From Aurantiochytrium sp. KH105 (lineage: Eukaryota; Sar; Bigyra; Thraustochytrida; Thraustochytriidae), in contig BGKB01000121.1 in assembly GCA_003116975.1 (NCBI GenBank), positions 62,001 through 126,000 of the forward strand: a stretch of DNA of 64,000 nt. The letters run 5' to 3'. Positions 19,149 to 27,956 of this stretch are shown one piece after another. The number at the start of each line of letters is the position of its first letter. The first letter of the stretch is position 1. Made by a program: the position numbers and the translations under genes. Below the pieces are notes generated by a model, which saw only the letters and a list, made by a program, of their open reading frames with translations, was not told the origin of the DNA and did no database searches.

Positions 19149-19659
19149 ATGGCCTTCTTGCGAAAGATGATCCAGGGGCCAAGAAAGCAGCAGCCAGCTG
19201 CACTGGCCATGGTGGCTGCAACGACGACGGCAGTGACGACGAGCGGAGAAGTAAATGTCAGCAGCGCATGTCGAGATCAACATGGCTCACCAACGAGGGA
19301 ATGGAGAGCAGTTCTTTCTCTCTCGGTGGAAGCTGGCTCTCCTCTTCGGTGGAAAGCAATGACGCCTTGTGGGTTAGTTATACCTGGTCCGAATCGCATT
19401 TCCTTGTTCCCCTCGAGACGACATTCGCGAGACGGAGAACCGCGGCACGCGCTGCACGGACGAGGAAGAACCTGCTGCAGTGCAGCTGGCAGTGGCTGTG
19501 GCTGGTGAGGCAGCTGCAGCTCGCAAAGCTCGCAATGCACGGAGCCATGCTTGGATCGAGAGCTGCAGTTGCCAAGCTTGCCCGAGGCAGTCCAGCGACT
19601 GTCTTTACTGCCACCGAATGCTAGTCGAACTAGACCAGACTAGTTCTGAGACTAGATAA
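19149..19659 (+). CDS. Small Cys-rich protein, two exons, unrecognised
   Basis: Exon 1 (19,149-19,250) starts with ATG and gives 34 residues beginning MAFLRKMIQG. A 127-base intron with donor GTAAAT and acceptor GGGTTAG joins it in phase to exon 2 (19,378-19,659), for a total of 127 residues. Exon 2 has an acidic segment (TDEEEP), an Ala-rich helix with AGEAAAARKARNARS, and a Cys cluster C-x-C-x2-C-x6-C-x2-C-H near the C-terminus. The spacing recalls half of a CXXC-type zinc finger, but the match is weak. The stop lies 43 bases before the USE1 ATG. Single frames over this DNA look less protein-like than the spliced product. Function is unknown. Confidence 0.45.
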
Positions 19660-19702
19660 TGTGCTGTCGCGATTGGCGAACCCGGCGATCTCGTCAAGGC
19701 AC

Positions 19703-20189
19703 ATGGTGCGCGCGATGCAGTTGGCTGACTTGCGGAAAACGCAACGCGGCAAGCACGGAGCGAGGATGCGCGACGCGGTGAACGCGCGGCGCCTCGCGCG
19801 GGCGTGCGCGGCGATCGTGGGCACAGCGCAGCCCACAAGGCGAGATGCGAAACGACTGAAAAGCTACCTCGAAGTCCTGCGTGCCCACGTGGACACCCTT
19901 CAACGTGCCCAGAGCGCTGCGAACGAGGAGGGTCATGACGAGAGCGAGGCCGTCACTCTGAGCGGGATGGAGATTGACGAGTTGGCAGAGCTTACGCAGA
20001 AGCTGGCGCTCTTTGAGTCCTTTGTGCAGGACCACGTCCACGTGCTTCGTCGCGGAGAGGCCTTACCCGAGGCGCCTCCGTTGGAGCGCCAAGCTTCTCA
20101 AGAGCGCGAACGTCTCAGTCGCGCACGCACTGCTTCCCAAGAGGATACCCGCTTCGGGGATAAGGATCCGCAGAACAACATCATTAACA

Positions 20190-20224
<35 letters not shown>

Positions 20225-20752
20225 TATAATAGCGTAAAGCCACAGGATGCAACAGACTTGCACGAGAAGTCATTACATCCGCCGCCGCCTCCACCACCAC
20301 CGCCGCAGGCTGCTGGGCTCGATCCAGGCCCGAGCGCGCCACGTGATCACGAGCAAGAACTCGAAGAACTCCTCGGCAGGGCACCGCCGTCTAGCTTTGC
20401 AGACTTTATGGCCGGCAATGGCGCTGGCTCTCATGCAGTAGAGGACCAGCTGCGTCAGATGGAGGTTGAACAAGAAACGCTCAAGGATGATGTGAGCGAA
20501 ATGGTGGGCAGCATTCGACAGCGACTTTTGGGAATCAATGAAGATTTACAAACGGACAAGCAAAAGCTCGATATGGTCGAGGAGCGCGCAGACCGGAGCC
20601 TCGACATGCTGGGCACCATGTCGAAGCGATTGAATATTACCATGGCTTCGTCCTCGTACAATTGTAAAATGTGTGCGCTGGGCGTTATCATTGTGCTCGC
20701 TCTGTGGGTGTTTGCGTACTTGGTCATGCGGATCTTTCCCAAAGTCAAGTAG
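19703..20752 (+). CDS. USE1: USE1-type ER SNARE, tail-anchored
   Basis: From the ATG at 19,703 the product has 349 residues. The N-terminal half (about 1-130) is helical and basic to acidic. The middle is low-complexity with poly-Ser (from AGC repeats at about 20,191-20,222) and poly-Pro. The SNARE-like helix lies near residues 250-315 (ELEELLG, then DDVSEMVGSIRQRL, DKQKLDMVEERADRSLDML). It is followed by a single C-terminal membrane segment (LGVIIVLALWVFAYLV) and the short tail MRIFPKVK, which closely matches the RIMPKLK-type tail of USE1. USE1 acts with Sec22, Sec20 and syntaxin 18 in Golgi-to-ER fusion. The frame continues upstream without an ATG. Confidence 0.8.
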
Positions 20753-21011
20753 AGGTTGTCGAGCAAGGTGCCTGTGTACAAGCCATTTGTTTGTAGAAAC
20801 GGTATGGCGTGTGCCTCCCACCAGCACCAGCTAGCTAGTAAAGGTCCAGAGCGAGGCAGGCCAAAGCAAGCCAGGCCTCGCGTAAGTTGGCGCAAGAGGT
20901 CAAGCTTATGAAGCGTGGCGGCTTTCGTTTGTTTGTGTGAAAATGTAGATATGCAAAGAATCTTTCATTGTCTTGGATGTGGGCAGGAAGGAGAGAAAAA
21001 TAAACACTTGT
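20753..21011. other. Convergent 3' flanks of USE1 and the Ala-repeat gene
   Basis: Short spacer between two convergent genes with nothing else recognisable. Confidence 0.5.
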
Positions 21012-22939
21012 TCAGCGTCGTGACCGCTTGTGCTGCTTGCCGCCATGTTGCCTGGACTGCTTGCCCTGGTTTCGCAGTCGGGCCTTGTCGGCGCGCTTCT
21101 TGCCCTTGGCAAAGACGCCCACGCGAGTCTTTGTTCCTGGAATCACATTTTCTTTCTCGAAAAAGAGGCTCGCAGAAAGAGCCTCCTCGAAAACAGCTCG
21201 CTGCTTGGCCACGCGAGCGTCGAGCGAACGCCGCCGCTTGGCCTTGAAAGCCTCCTCGAACTGATTTGCTTCTGAATAAAGCTCGCTCTGCTCGCGCTTT
21301 CGCTTGCTGCGAATTGCTTCGAGGTTCGAGACCAGCGCCTTTTGCTTTGCCAAGGATGCCTGCGCCTTGGCCATGGCTTCGCGTGCTTTGTCGGAAAGTT
21401 CAACTTTGCGCGCGTCTTTGGAAGTCGTCGAAGATGACGATGACGATGACGAGGATGACACGGCCGCCAAGACAGCCTCCTCGACTTCCATGGCATCCTG
21501 TTCTTCATCACTTTCCTTCTTCTTCTCTACTTCTCTATTCTCTTCTTCTTCTTCATCTTCTTCGTCCTGTTCATCCTCTTCTTCATCATTGTCCTGTTCC
21601 TCGACTTCTTCCTTCTCTTCAACCTGAATGTCGTCACTTTGTACCATGTCTTCCGAAGCTGACTCTGCGGCGGCAGAGGCTGACTCTGCAACATCGGCCT
21701 CAAAAGTGTTCCCTGGCAGATCTTTCGCGACAACTTCCTTTTGGGCATGCGATTTTTCGGCTACGATCGCGGCCTCTGTAGCAACTTCAAAGCCAGCTTT
21801 GCGAACAGCCTGCGCTTCTTGAATGCGAGCAGTGTGCTTGAGAGCTTTGCTGGCAGCGTCAATGGCAACCTGGGTGCCGACACGTCGCACCGCCCGCTTT
21901 GAGGTCTGCTCCCGCGCTTCAGCAGCGGCTGCACTCGCAACCTTGCTGCCAATTTGGCGAACAGCCCGCGACTTTGCAGCGCGAGTCGAGCGCTTCAGTG
22001 CCTCATCTGCAGCTTCGGCGGCCACCTTGGCGCCAGCGTTGCGAACAGCACGAACTACAGACTGATCTCGTGCCTCAGCAGCAGCCGCTGCCGCTACTTT
22101 GCTGCCAAGTTTGCGGACATTGCGCGAGGTTTCTGCACGAGCAGACTGCACAAGACCCTCGGCAGCGGCCTCACGTGCTGCAGCTCGAACTGTACCGCGC
22201 TGTCTTGCGACCGCGGTTGCTGCCTTGAGAACAGGCGCAGCGGCATCTTCATGCGCACGTCGCGAGGCACGATTTTGCTCCCGAATGAAGCCCAGAACAG
22301 CACCTTTGTCCGCGGCCTCTTGAATGGCAATCTTACTCAGGTTACGCAGCTTTGTCTGCTGGAGCGATTGTTTGGCGAGTTCGACGGCGCTGAGCGTCCG
22401 TGGTGCATCCTGGGATTCCTTCATGGTGGCAGGGCTGCTCTGCACCTTGGCGGGCGAAGCGGCGTCGGCTTTCTTGAGCGCAGAGGGCTTCTTTGTGGTC
22501 TTCTTTGACTTCTTTGTCTTTGTCTTGATCGTCGTCGAGAGCAGCATCTCGGTCTCCGGCTGCTGGTCGCAATCCTGATCTTGGGTACGAGCAGCGGCGG
22601 GGGCGGCAGACTTACGCGTCCTGGGTTTTTTGACGGGTTCAGAAGAGTCCTCAGCAAGTTTGGCGCGCTTCTTTGTCTTGGAGACGGGAGCTTGCTGCTG
22701 CTGTAGCGTATTCGTGGCTTCCTTGAGCTGCGGCTTGAGCCCCGACTTTGAGGTCTTGGACAGGGCGCGAGGGTCAACGTTTTCACCGTCGTGAGGCTCC
22801 CATAGCTTGGCCTTGGCCTTTGACGACTGCGGCTTGGCCTTGGAGCGACGCCTCGGNCAAAAGGTGCCTGCGTAGAAACGCCGCCAGCCTTGGCGTTGCT
22901 CGCGACGTTGGTATCGCAGTACACGAGAAAGCTTGGCAT
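21012..22939 (-). CDS. Basic Ala-rich repeat protein, unrecognised; reading disturbed at an N
   Basis: The secure part is an open frame from base 22,856 down to the stop at 21,012, including an ATG at 22,547 (511 residues from there). Upstream of the N at 22,857 a frame starting at 22,939 (MPSFLVYCDTNV) reads naturally but is one base out of phase, so the N probably hides a small length error. The protein starts with Lys/Pro-rich sequence. It then has at least five repeats of 23-28 residues with consensus AVRxxGxxVAxxAAxEA at about residues 130-265 of the 511-residue version. A Glu/Asp-rich block, a Ser run, a basic coiled-coil segment (EAIRSKRKREQSE) and a Lys/Arg/His-rich tail follow. Composition suggests a nuclear or nucleolar protein. 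No family is recognised. Confidence 0.6.
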
Positions 22940-23843
22940 CTATTCTGGGTCCGGGGCCCGCTTTACAGACGCGCGCTCCGAGAACAGCTCTTTGTGGACC
23001 CTGAAAATGCCGTCACGCCACGTTCCCGCACCGTGCCGCGCCGCGCCGCGGGTTTCCGACTTGGGTTTGGCTTTTGCAAAAACAGGGGGACGCGGGCTCG
23101 CTTTTGCTCGAAAAAGGCTGAGACCTCGGCTTTGGATCAGGACCGAGAAGCGAAGCGCCGCGCCTTCAAGTCACGCGCGTTGCGTCGCGCGCGTAAAACG
23201 TTTGAGACCGCAGCCCCGGGCCTTGAGCGACGCTTCTCAAGGTCTGCGTGCTGTCTGTCTGTCTGTCTGCCTGTCTGCCGCGAGTCGAGGTCGAGTCTGA
23301 AGAAGCAAGCGTGCGTGCCCCAGAAAAAACCGTCCGTTTCATCGGGACAGAGACCATGAGTCCCTCGGTACGGGAATAAGCAGGGCTGGGCAAACCAGAG
23401 CGCAGCTGCAGCTTGCGCAAGAAAACAAGCAAAGGGGAGGAGATGAACACGGACTGCGCGGCGAGCATTGACTGTGAAAGCGAGTGAGATGAGAAGTGTC
23501 ACGAACGAAAACGGCAAGCCTGATGTTGAATGTGTATCAAGGAGCAGAAGGACTCTCTATGGAGAGACGAGCGAGAAAACAAAGGCTACTGACTGCGTGA
23601 CAGGCACGATGCGGCTGCAAATTGCTGGTACAACATACATCATGATGGTCGTACAATGATTCAGGAAATTGAAGATGATACTGAAGCTACTGATCATCAT
23701 CGATTGGCGAGACCTCCGAACCAAGCGTCCTACGTGAACGTGAACTCTTGCAAGACACGTCCTCGTCGATGCTTGTACAAGTAAGCAAGCGAGCAAGCAA
23801 GGAGTAAAGAAACGAATAGCAGATCCAAACAGTTCCTAAAAGA
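22940..23843. other. Intergenic region, Ala-repeat gene to RPS18
   Basis: About 900 bases containing the promoter of the Ala-repeat gene and the RPS18 3' flank. A CTGT repeat is present at about 23,251-23,278. The frames in this stretch are short and overlap one another; no gene is accepted. Confidence 0.5.
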
Positions 23844-24932
23844 TTAGCGGGGACCCACAGTGCGGCCACGGCGGCCAGTGGTCTTGGTGTGCTGGCCACG
23901 GACCTTGATGCCCCAGTAGTGGCGGATACCACGGTGGTTGCGGACCTTCTTGAGGCGCTCAATGTCCTCGCGAAGCTTCTGCTCAAGGGTGTTGGCAACG
24001 AGCTGCGAGTACTTGCCCGTCTTGTAGTCATGCTGACGGTTCAGAAACCACTTGGGGACGCGGAAGTGAAGAGGGTTGCTGATAAGAGCGACGAGACGCT
24101 CAATCTCGTCGGGCTTGAGCTCACCGGCGCGCTTGTCCATGCTGATTTCTGCCTTCTTGCAGATCAGGTTGGCAAAGCGGCGGCCAATACCCTTGATGGA
24201 GGTAAGGGAGTGCATCACCTTAACGCGACCATCGATGTTGGTGTTACTGTGAACGTTTGAAATAAAATCATGCGCAAGCGCCGTCATAAAGTTAGTCCAT
24301 CGTGATTCATGTACCCTTTTCTTTTCCTTTTGGACCTCCCCTCTACCAGGAAACGACACCAGCACGCGCGAGCGCGAGAGCGAGAGAGTGATCCGACGGA
24401 TGAAGGTGACGAGATCTATTTATTCATGCCGCAGAACAAAGACCAAGACTCTTCGTGCAGTGCGGTATCGCGAGAGAGAGAAAGTTGCCACGCATGGCAG
24501 CAGACTTTATCGATCGATGCAGCACCTCCTCGGAGGCTTTCCCGATCGATGATCTACCTAACTGGCTGGCTGACTGGCTGACTTGACTGGCCACGATTGC
24601 ATCATGACCCAAGCTCGCCTTTCCGCTGTTCCGATGCGAAAGCGTCTGCTGCGCGAATAAAATCCACGTAGCATGTGCTCCTTCGCCCGGCTCAGGCTCT
24701 CGCCATAGCCATTTCTCATCTCCCTCTCGTCGTCATCGTCGTCGTCGTCGTCCTCCGAGGCCCCGCGCTCGTGGGTGGCTGCATGGCAGCAGGCATCGTC
24801 GTTTCCAAGGTCTCGCGCGCGGGCGCCCCGCCAAGCGCCCGCGCGCGCGAGGGATGCCGGCGCGTCCTCCGCGGCAACGTACAGAATACGGAGAATGTGC
24901 TGGAAGTCGGAGCCCGCGATGAGAGCGCTCAT
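23844..24932 (-). CDS. RPS18: 40S ribosomal protein S18 (uS13), two exons
   Basis: Exon 1 is 24,932-24,883 ([16 protein letters not shown] plus two bases) and exon 2 is 24,246-23,844, for 150 residues. The 636-base intron has donor GTACGT and acceptor TTCACAG; joining restores HILRILNTNIDG, the normal start of eukaryotic S18. Conserved features include AIKGIGRR-like [41 protein letters not shown], and the C-terminal [19 protein letters not shown] with GRRGRTVG. The protein sits in the head of the small subunit and contacts the P-site tRNA and the large subunit. A CACTTGCG cluster lies 106-180 bases upstream of the ATG. Confidence 0.97.
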
Positions 24933-25915
24933 GGTGCCGTCGAGCGAGTCTTCGTGCCCGTGCTCGTGCGCGCTTCTTCAAGAGTCTGCTGCCTCTCGCG
25001 CCGCCTCGCCGCGCCTTGGGCCGCCCTCTCTTTGCCCCACTTGCGCCGCCCCGCTATAACCCACTTGCCGCCCCCGCCCCAAGTGCGCTATCGCCCCGCG
25101 CCCCACTTGCGCGCCGCGCCCTTTGCGCCCCCGCCACCACCGATTCGAAAGCGCCCCGCGTTCCCGGCGTTACCCGCGTTCCCAGGGCCAACGGGAGCTA
25201 GGGTTAGGGCTTGGCGCGGGGTCTGGTGGTCGGGGGTCGGGGTGGGGTCAGAGATACCGGAATGAGGGGCGGGGGGGGGGGATGTCGGCGAGGCGAGGCG
25301 AGGCGCAATGGGATGAGAGAGAGAGAGAGAGCAGAGTGTCTGATGGGAGAGACGAGCCGGAGAGGGGACAAAGGAGAAAGGAGAGAAAAAGGAGATCGTG
25401 GCAGTGTGCGCGACTGGTTTTCTTTTAACCTGTGTGACAACTTGTCTTGCTTGGCCTTGCTTGGCCTTGCTTTCTGCGTTTTGCCATAATTTGGCCATCC
25501 ATAGCTCTTCGCCATGGAAGATTTTTGCCATGCATGTTTTTTCGCCTCTATCCATGATTTTTTGCGATGCTTTTTGTCGAGCTCTTTCTAATAATAACTC
25601 ATGCTCTCGGCCACGATGCTTCTTGTCTTTGCTTCTTTCTTGTCTTGCTCCTTGCCCGGCCAGCCCATAGCGTTTCTTGTGTATAGTAGGCCTACCTGGC
25701 TAGAGAACTCAACTGTGACCGTGCGGAGTTCCACTTGCCTGGCCGGACGTGGCCTAGGCCTACTGTTTTACAGTCAGCTATAATAAAATGAAGTGACAAG
25801 CTGTCTCTCCGACTCAACACACAAGTGCTGGACCGCCTCGCTGAGGCGACTAGAATCGCGAGGCCGACCCCGGCAAGCCCGAACGCCGAGGCAGGGCGCA
25901 GCGACCCCGCGTGCC
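24933..25915. other. Divergent promoter region of RPS18 and the GT71 gene
   Basis: Just under 1 kb. The RPS18-proximal part is GC-rich with CACTTGCG elements. The middle has an AGGGTTAGGG pair near 25,200, a G run near 25,270 and a GA repeat near 25,318-25,332. The distal part is AT-richer with CTTGG repeats near 25,445-25,470. Two TAGGCCTA copies (25,687 and 25,755) lie 229 and 161 bases before the GT71 ATG. Confidence 0.5.
25038..25112. promoter_or_regulatory. CACTTGCG element cluster upstream of RPS18
   Basis: CACTTGCGC occurs at 25,038-25,046 and 25,104-25,112, CACTTGCCG at 25,062-25,070, and the reverse form CAAGTGCGC at 25,080-25,088. This is the same core as in the CHCHD promoter hairpin and upstream of the STK36-like gene. 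It is likely a promoter element; the core CACTTG is an E-box sequence. Confidence 0.5.
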
Positions 25916-27391
25916 ATGATGGCGCACATCGGCGTGAGCACACGGAAACAGACCTGGCTGGATGCCATCGGCCTGGGAGAAGAGTGCCCGCGAGGGCATC
26001 AGCGGCGCAAATATGCGTGCGTCTTTGGCGGCCTCTTCGTGCTCGTCTTCGGGCTCTGGGCTGTGCTGGGCAGGAGGGACAGCGCCAGCGAACTTCTCCG
26101 CTCGCAGCATCAAATTATTCACAGCTACTGCGATGGCGTGCCTTCCGGCGACCCTGTGGCCCCCCAAACCAGCGACAGCGACAATGCATACTTGGCCTGG
26201 CTCAAGCACCAGGATGCGCAGTACAAATCCAGCGTGTGCAACACGCAACCGCGCTTTGTAGAAAATCTCCGAGAACATGTTCCTTTTGAGCGGGACTTTA
26301 TTGAGATCAACATGCTTCAAACGCTCCCCAAGTTCGAGGAAGGGCCCTTTGAGGCTAATTCGCGAGGCTACGTCTTCACCACGCCACCCAAGCCAGAGAT
26401 GATGGACATGATTCTGCGTACGGTCAATGTCATCCTTGAGCTCGAACCTGAAGCTGGCATGGAGGTATGGTTCACCTATGATGATTATCCACGCGATCAT
26501 CCCCTGTGCAATGGCGAGCTCTTGCACGTAGATTGCAAAGTCTTTTACAGTGAGGAGACGGGCCTCACCCCGGACACATTGCCTCCCATTGGTTACGCAT
26601 TTTGCATCTATGCTATCGTTCTCAGCCGCTTTCAGCATGTCTTCTTTCTTGACCTCGATGCCGTGCCCATGGCGAGCACCAAGTACCTTTTCGATGAGCC
26701 AGCCTACAAGGAAACTGGCCAGCTCTTTTGGGCCGATCTCTGGGGTACAGATTCTCTTTTTGATGCTGGAATGACCGCGTGGACGGATAGCCAGCTATGG
26801 GGTTTTGTGCGTGTCAATCCGTACAACACTCGCGAGATGGAATCATCAATTCTGGTGATCGACAAGGCGCGCAATTGGAAGGAAGTGAATCTTGCTTTGC
26901 ACATGAGTCGCCACCAACAATTCATGTATCGCAAAGACACCAACGTAGGGCCTCGTGGCCAGCAACTCACTCTTCATGGAGACAAGGATGTCTGGCGTCT
27001 TGCCTTTCTCTACTTTCGCACGAAATTCCACATGGCCCATCCCGTCAGCTTGGGCCGCGTGTACGCTTTCTTGGCCTACCGTCGAAACAGCATCGGACAT
27101 ATTGGTCTCCGTGATACTGATCACGTTCTCTTTGTACACCAGCCAAAGGACATGGCGCTTCCCCGTGCCCCGTATCTGCGTGTCGCCCTCCTCGACACGC
27201 ACTGTAATGATCCGCATCGTGCTTTTTACCACATTGGCTTTTCCAACTACTGGCCTTGCTTGCAACCGTACGATTATCAGACAGGCCAGCTCCAACCGGA
27301 ATCCGTCCCGTCATGGCGCACACACAGCTGCGCATCTTCGGATCGTTCACGAATGATCACCTGCGATTCTGTCATCTTACGCACAACGTAA
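25916..27391 (+). CDS. Type II membrane mannosyltransferase, GT71 (MNN1-like)
   Basis: From the first of two adjacent ATG codons at 25,916 the product has 491 residues. A short cytoplasmic tail, rich in basic residues, precedes one membrane segment (CVFGGLFVLVFGLWAVL, about residues 35-55), as in Golgi type II enzymes. The luminal domain has GYVFTTPPKPEMMDMIL, then HVFFLDLDAVPM with the D-x-D nucleotide-sugar motif (DLD). LFDEPAYKETGQLFWADLW follows, matching the conserved block of MNN1/GT71 alpha-1,3-mannosyltransferases. QLWGF and SSILVIDK follow as usual. It probably transfers mannose from GDP-mannose to glycoprotein glycans; linkage is not readable from sequence. The same frame is open upstream but without an ATG. 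Confidence 0.82.
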   Translation: MMAHIGVSTRKQTWLDAIGLGEECPRGHQRRKYACVFGGLFVLVFGLWAVLGRRDSASELLRSQHQIIHSYCDGVPSGDPVAPQTSDSDNAYLAWLKHQDAQYKSSVCNTQPRFVENLREHVPFERDFIEINMLQTLPKFEEGPFEANSRGYVFTTPPKPEMMDMILRTVNVILELEPEAGMEVWFTYDDYPRDHPLCNGELLHVDCKVFYSEETGLTPDTLPPIGYAFCIYAIVLSRFQHVFFLDLDAVPMASTKYLFDEPAYKETGQLFWADLWGTDSLFDAGMTAWTDSQLWGFVRVNPYNTREMESSILVIDKARNWKEVNLALHMSRHQQFMYRKDTNVGPRGQQLTLHGDKDVWRLAFLYFRTKFHMAHPVSLGRVYAFLAYRRNSIGHIGLRDTDHVLFVHQPKDMALPRAPYLRVALLDTHCNDPHRAFYHIGFSNYWPCLQPYDYQTGQLQPESVPSWRTHSCASSDRSRMITCDSVILRTT

Positions 27392-27956
27392 TCATCCATT
27401 CAAAAAGAACGATTGAACCATGATAGGCCTAGCACTAGCCCCAGCACCATTAGTCTAAATAAGAAATGTGGATATACCCTTGAAGTAAGCTTCTATACAC
27501 CAAAATAAGAAACTCTCGACATTTTTCAAGAGGGAGCGTAAAACTCAACTCAAGAGCTCAAATCACTTTCTGGCTTTCACGTCAGCTGAGCGGCCCACAC
27601 GACGGCGCGGCGACTTTGAAATGATCTTATACTCTGCGTGACGCCTTGGCTGCTCCCTCTGCGATTATCGACGGCCCGGCCAGGTCACGGTGACCTTGAT
27701 CGACAATCCACCAAGTCTGGCGCCGGCCCAGGGTTCATAACACAGTCATCGCCGTTCCAACTTGGGACTCTCGTTCTGTTCTAGCCTCTACTGCCGGTAG
27801 TAGGCCTCGGCCTAGGCCTAGGCCTACCCCGAGTACAGCTTCCAGTTTGCGAGCGAGGGAATGGCGAAGCGAATCGAGGGATGAAGTGCGAAATGTCCAA
27901 GCGGGTCGAAAGCCAAAGCCAAGCGAGCTGCGTCCTTCACGAGAGAGCACTCTACG
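27392..27956. other. Intergenic promoter region of the actin-Roc-COR-TIR gene
   Basis: About 565 bases. TAGGCCTA is present at 27,424 and in overlapping form at 27,801-27,826 (two exact copies plus near copies), 130-156 bases before the ATG. A 15-bp palindrome AGGTCA-CGG-TGACCT lies at 27,682-27,696. No gene is seen. Confidence 0.5.
27801..27826. promoter_or_regulatory. TAGGCCTA cluster upstream of the actin-Roc-COR-TIR gene
   Basis: A 26-base run built from TAGGCCT and CCTAGG units with two exact TAGGCCTA copies, ending 131 bases before the start codon. It is the densest cluster of this motif in the window. Confidence 0.45.

Noticed and set aside
22700-22830. GENVDP and RALS in the Ala-repeat protein as possible KEN/D-box signals of a securin-like protein
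   Set aside because: Such short motifs are too weak, and the rest of the protein does not match securin.
25198-25212. AGGGTTAGGG, resembling telomere repeat
   Set aside because: Only two units inside a gene-dense region; not an internal telomere tract.
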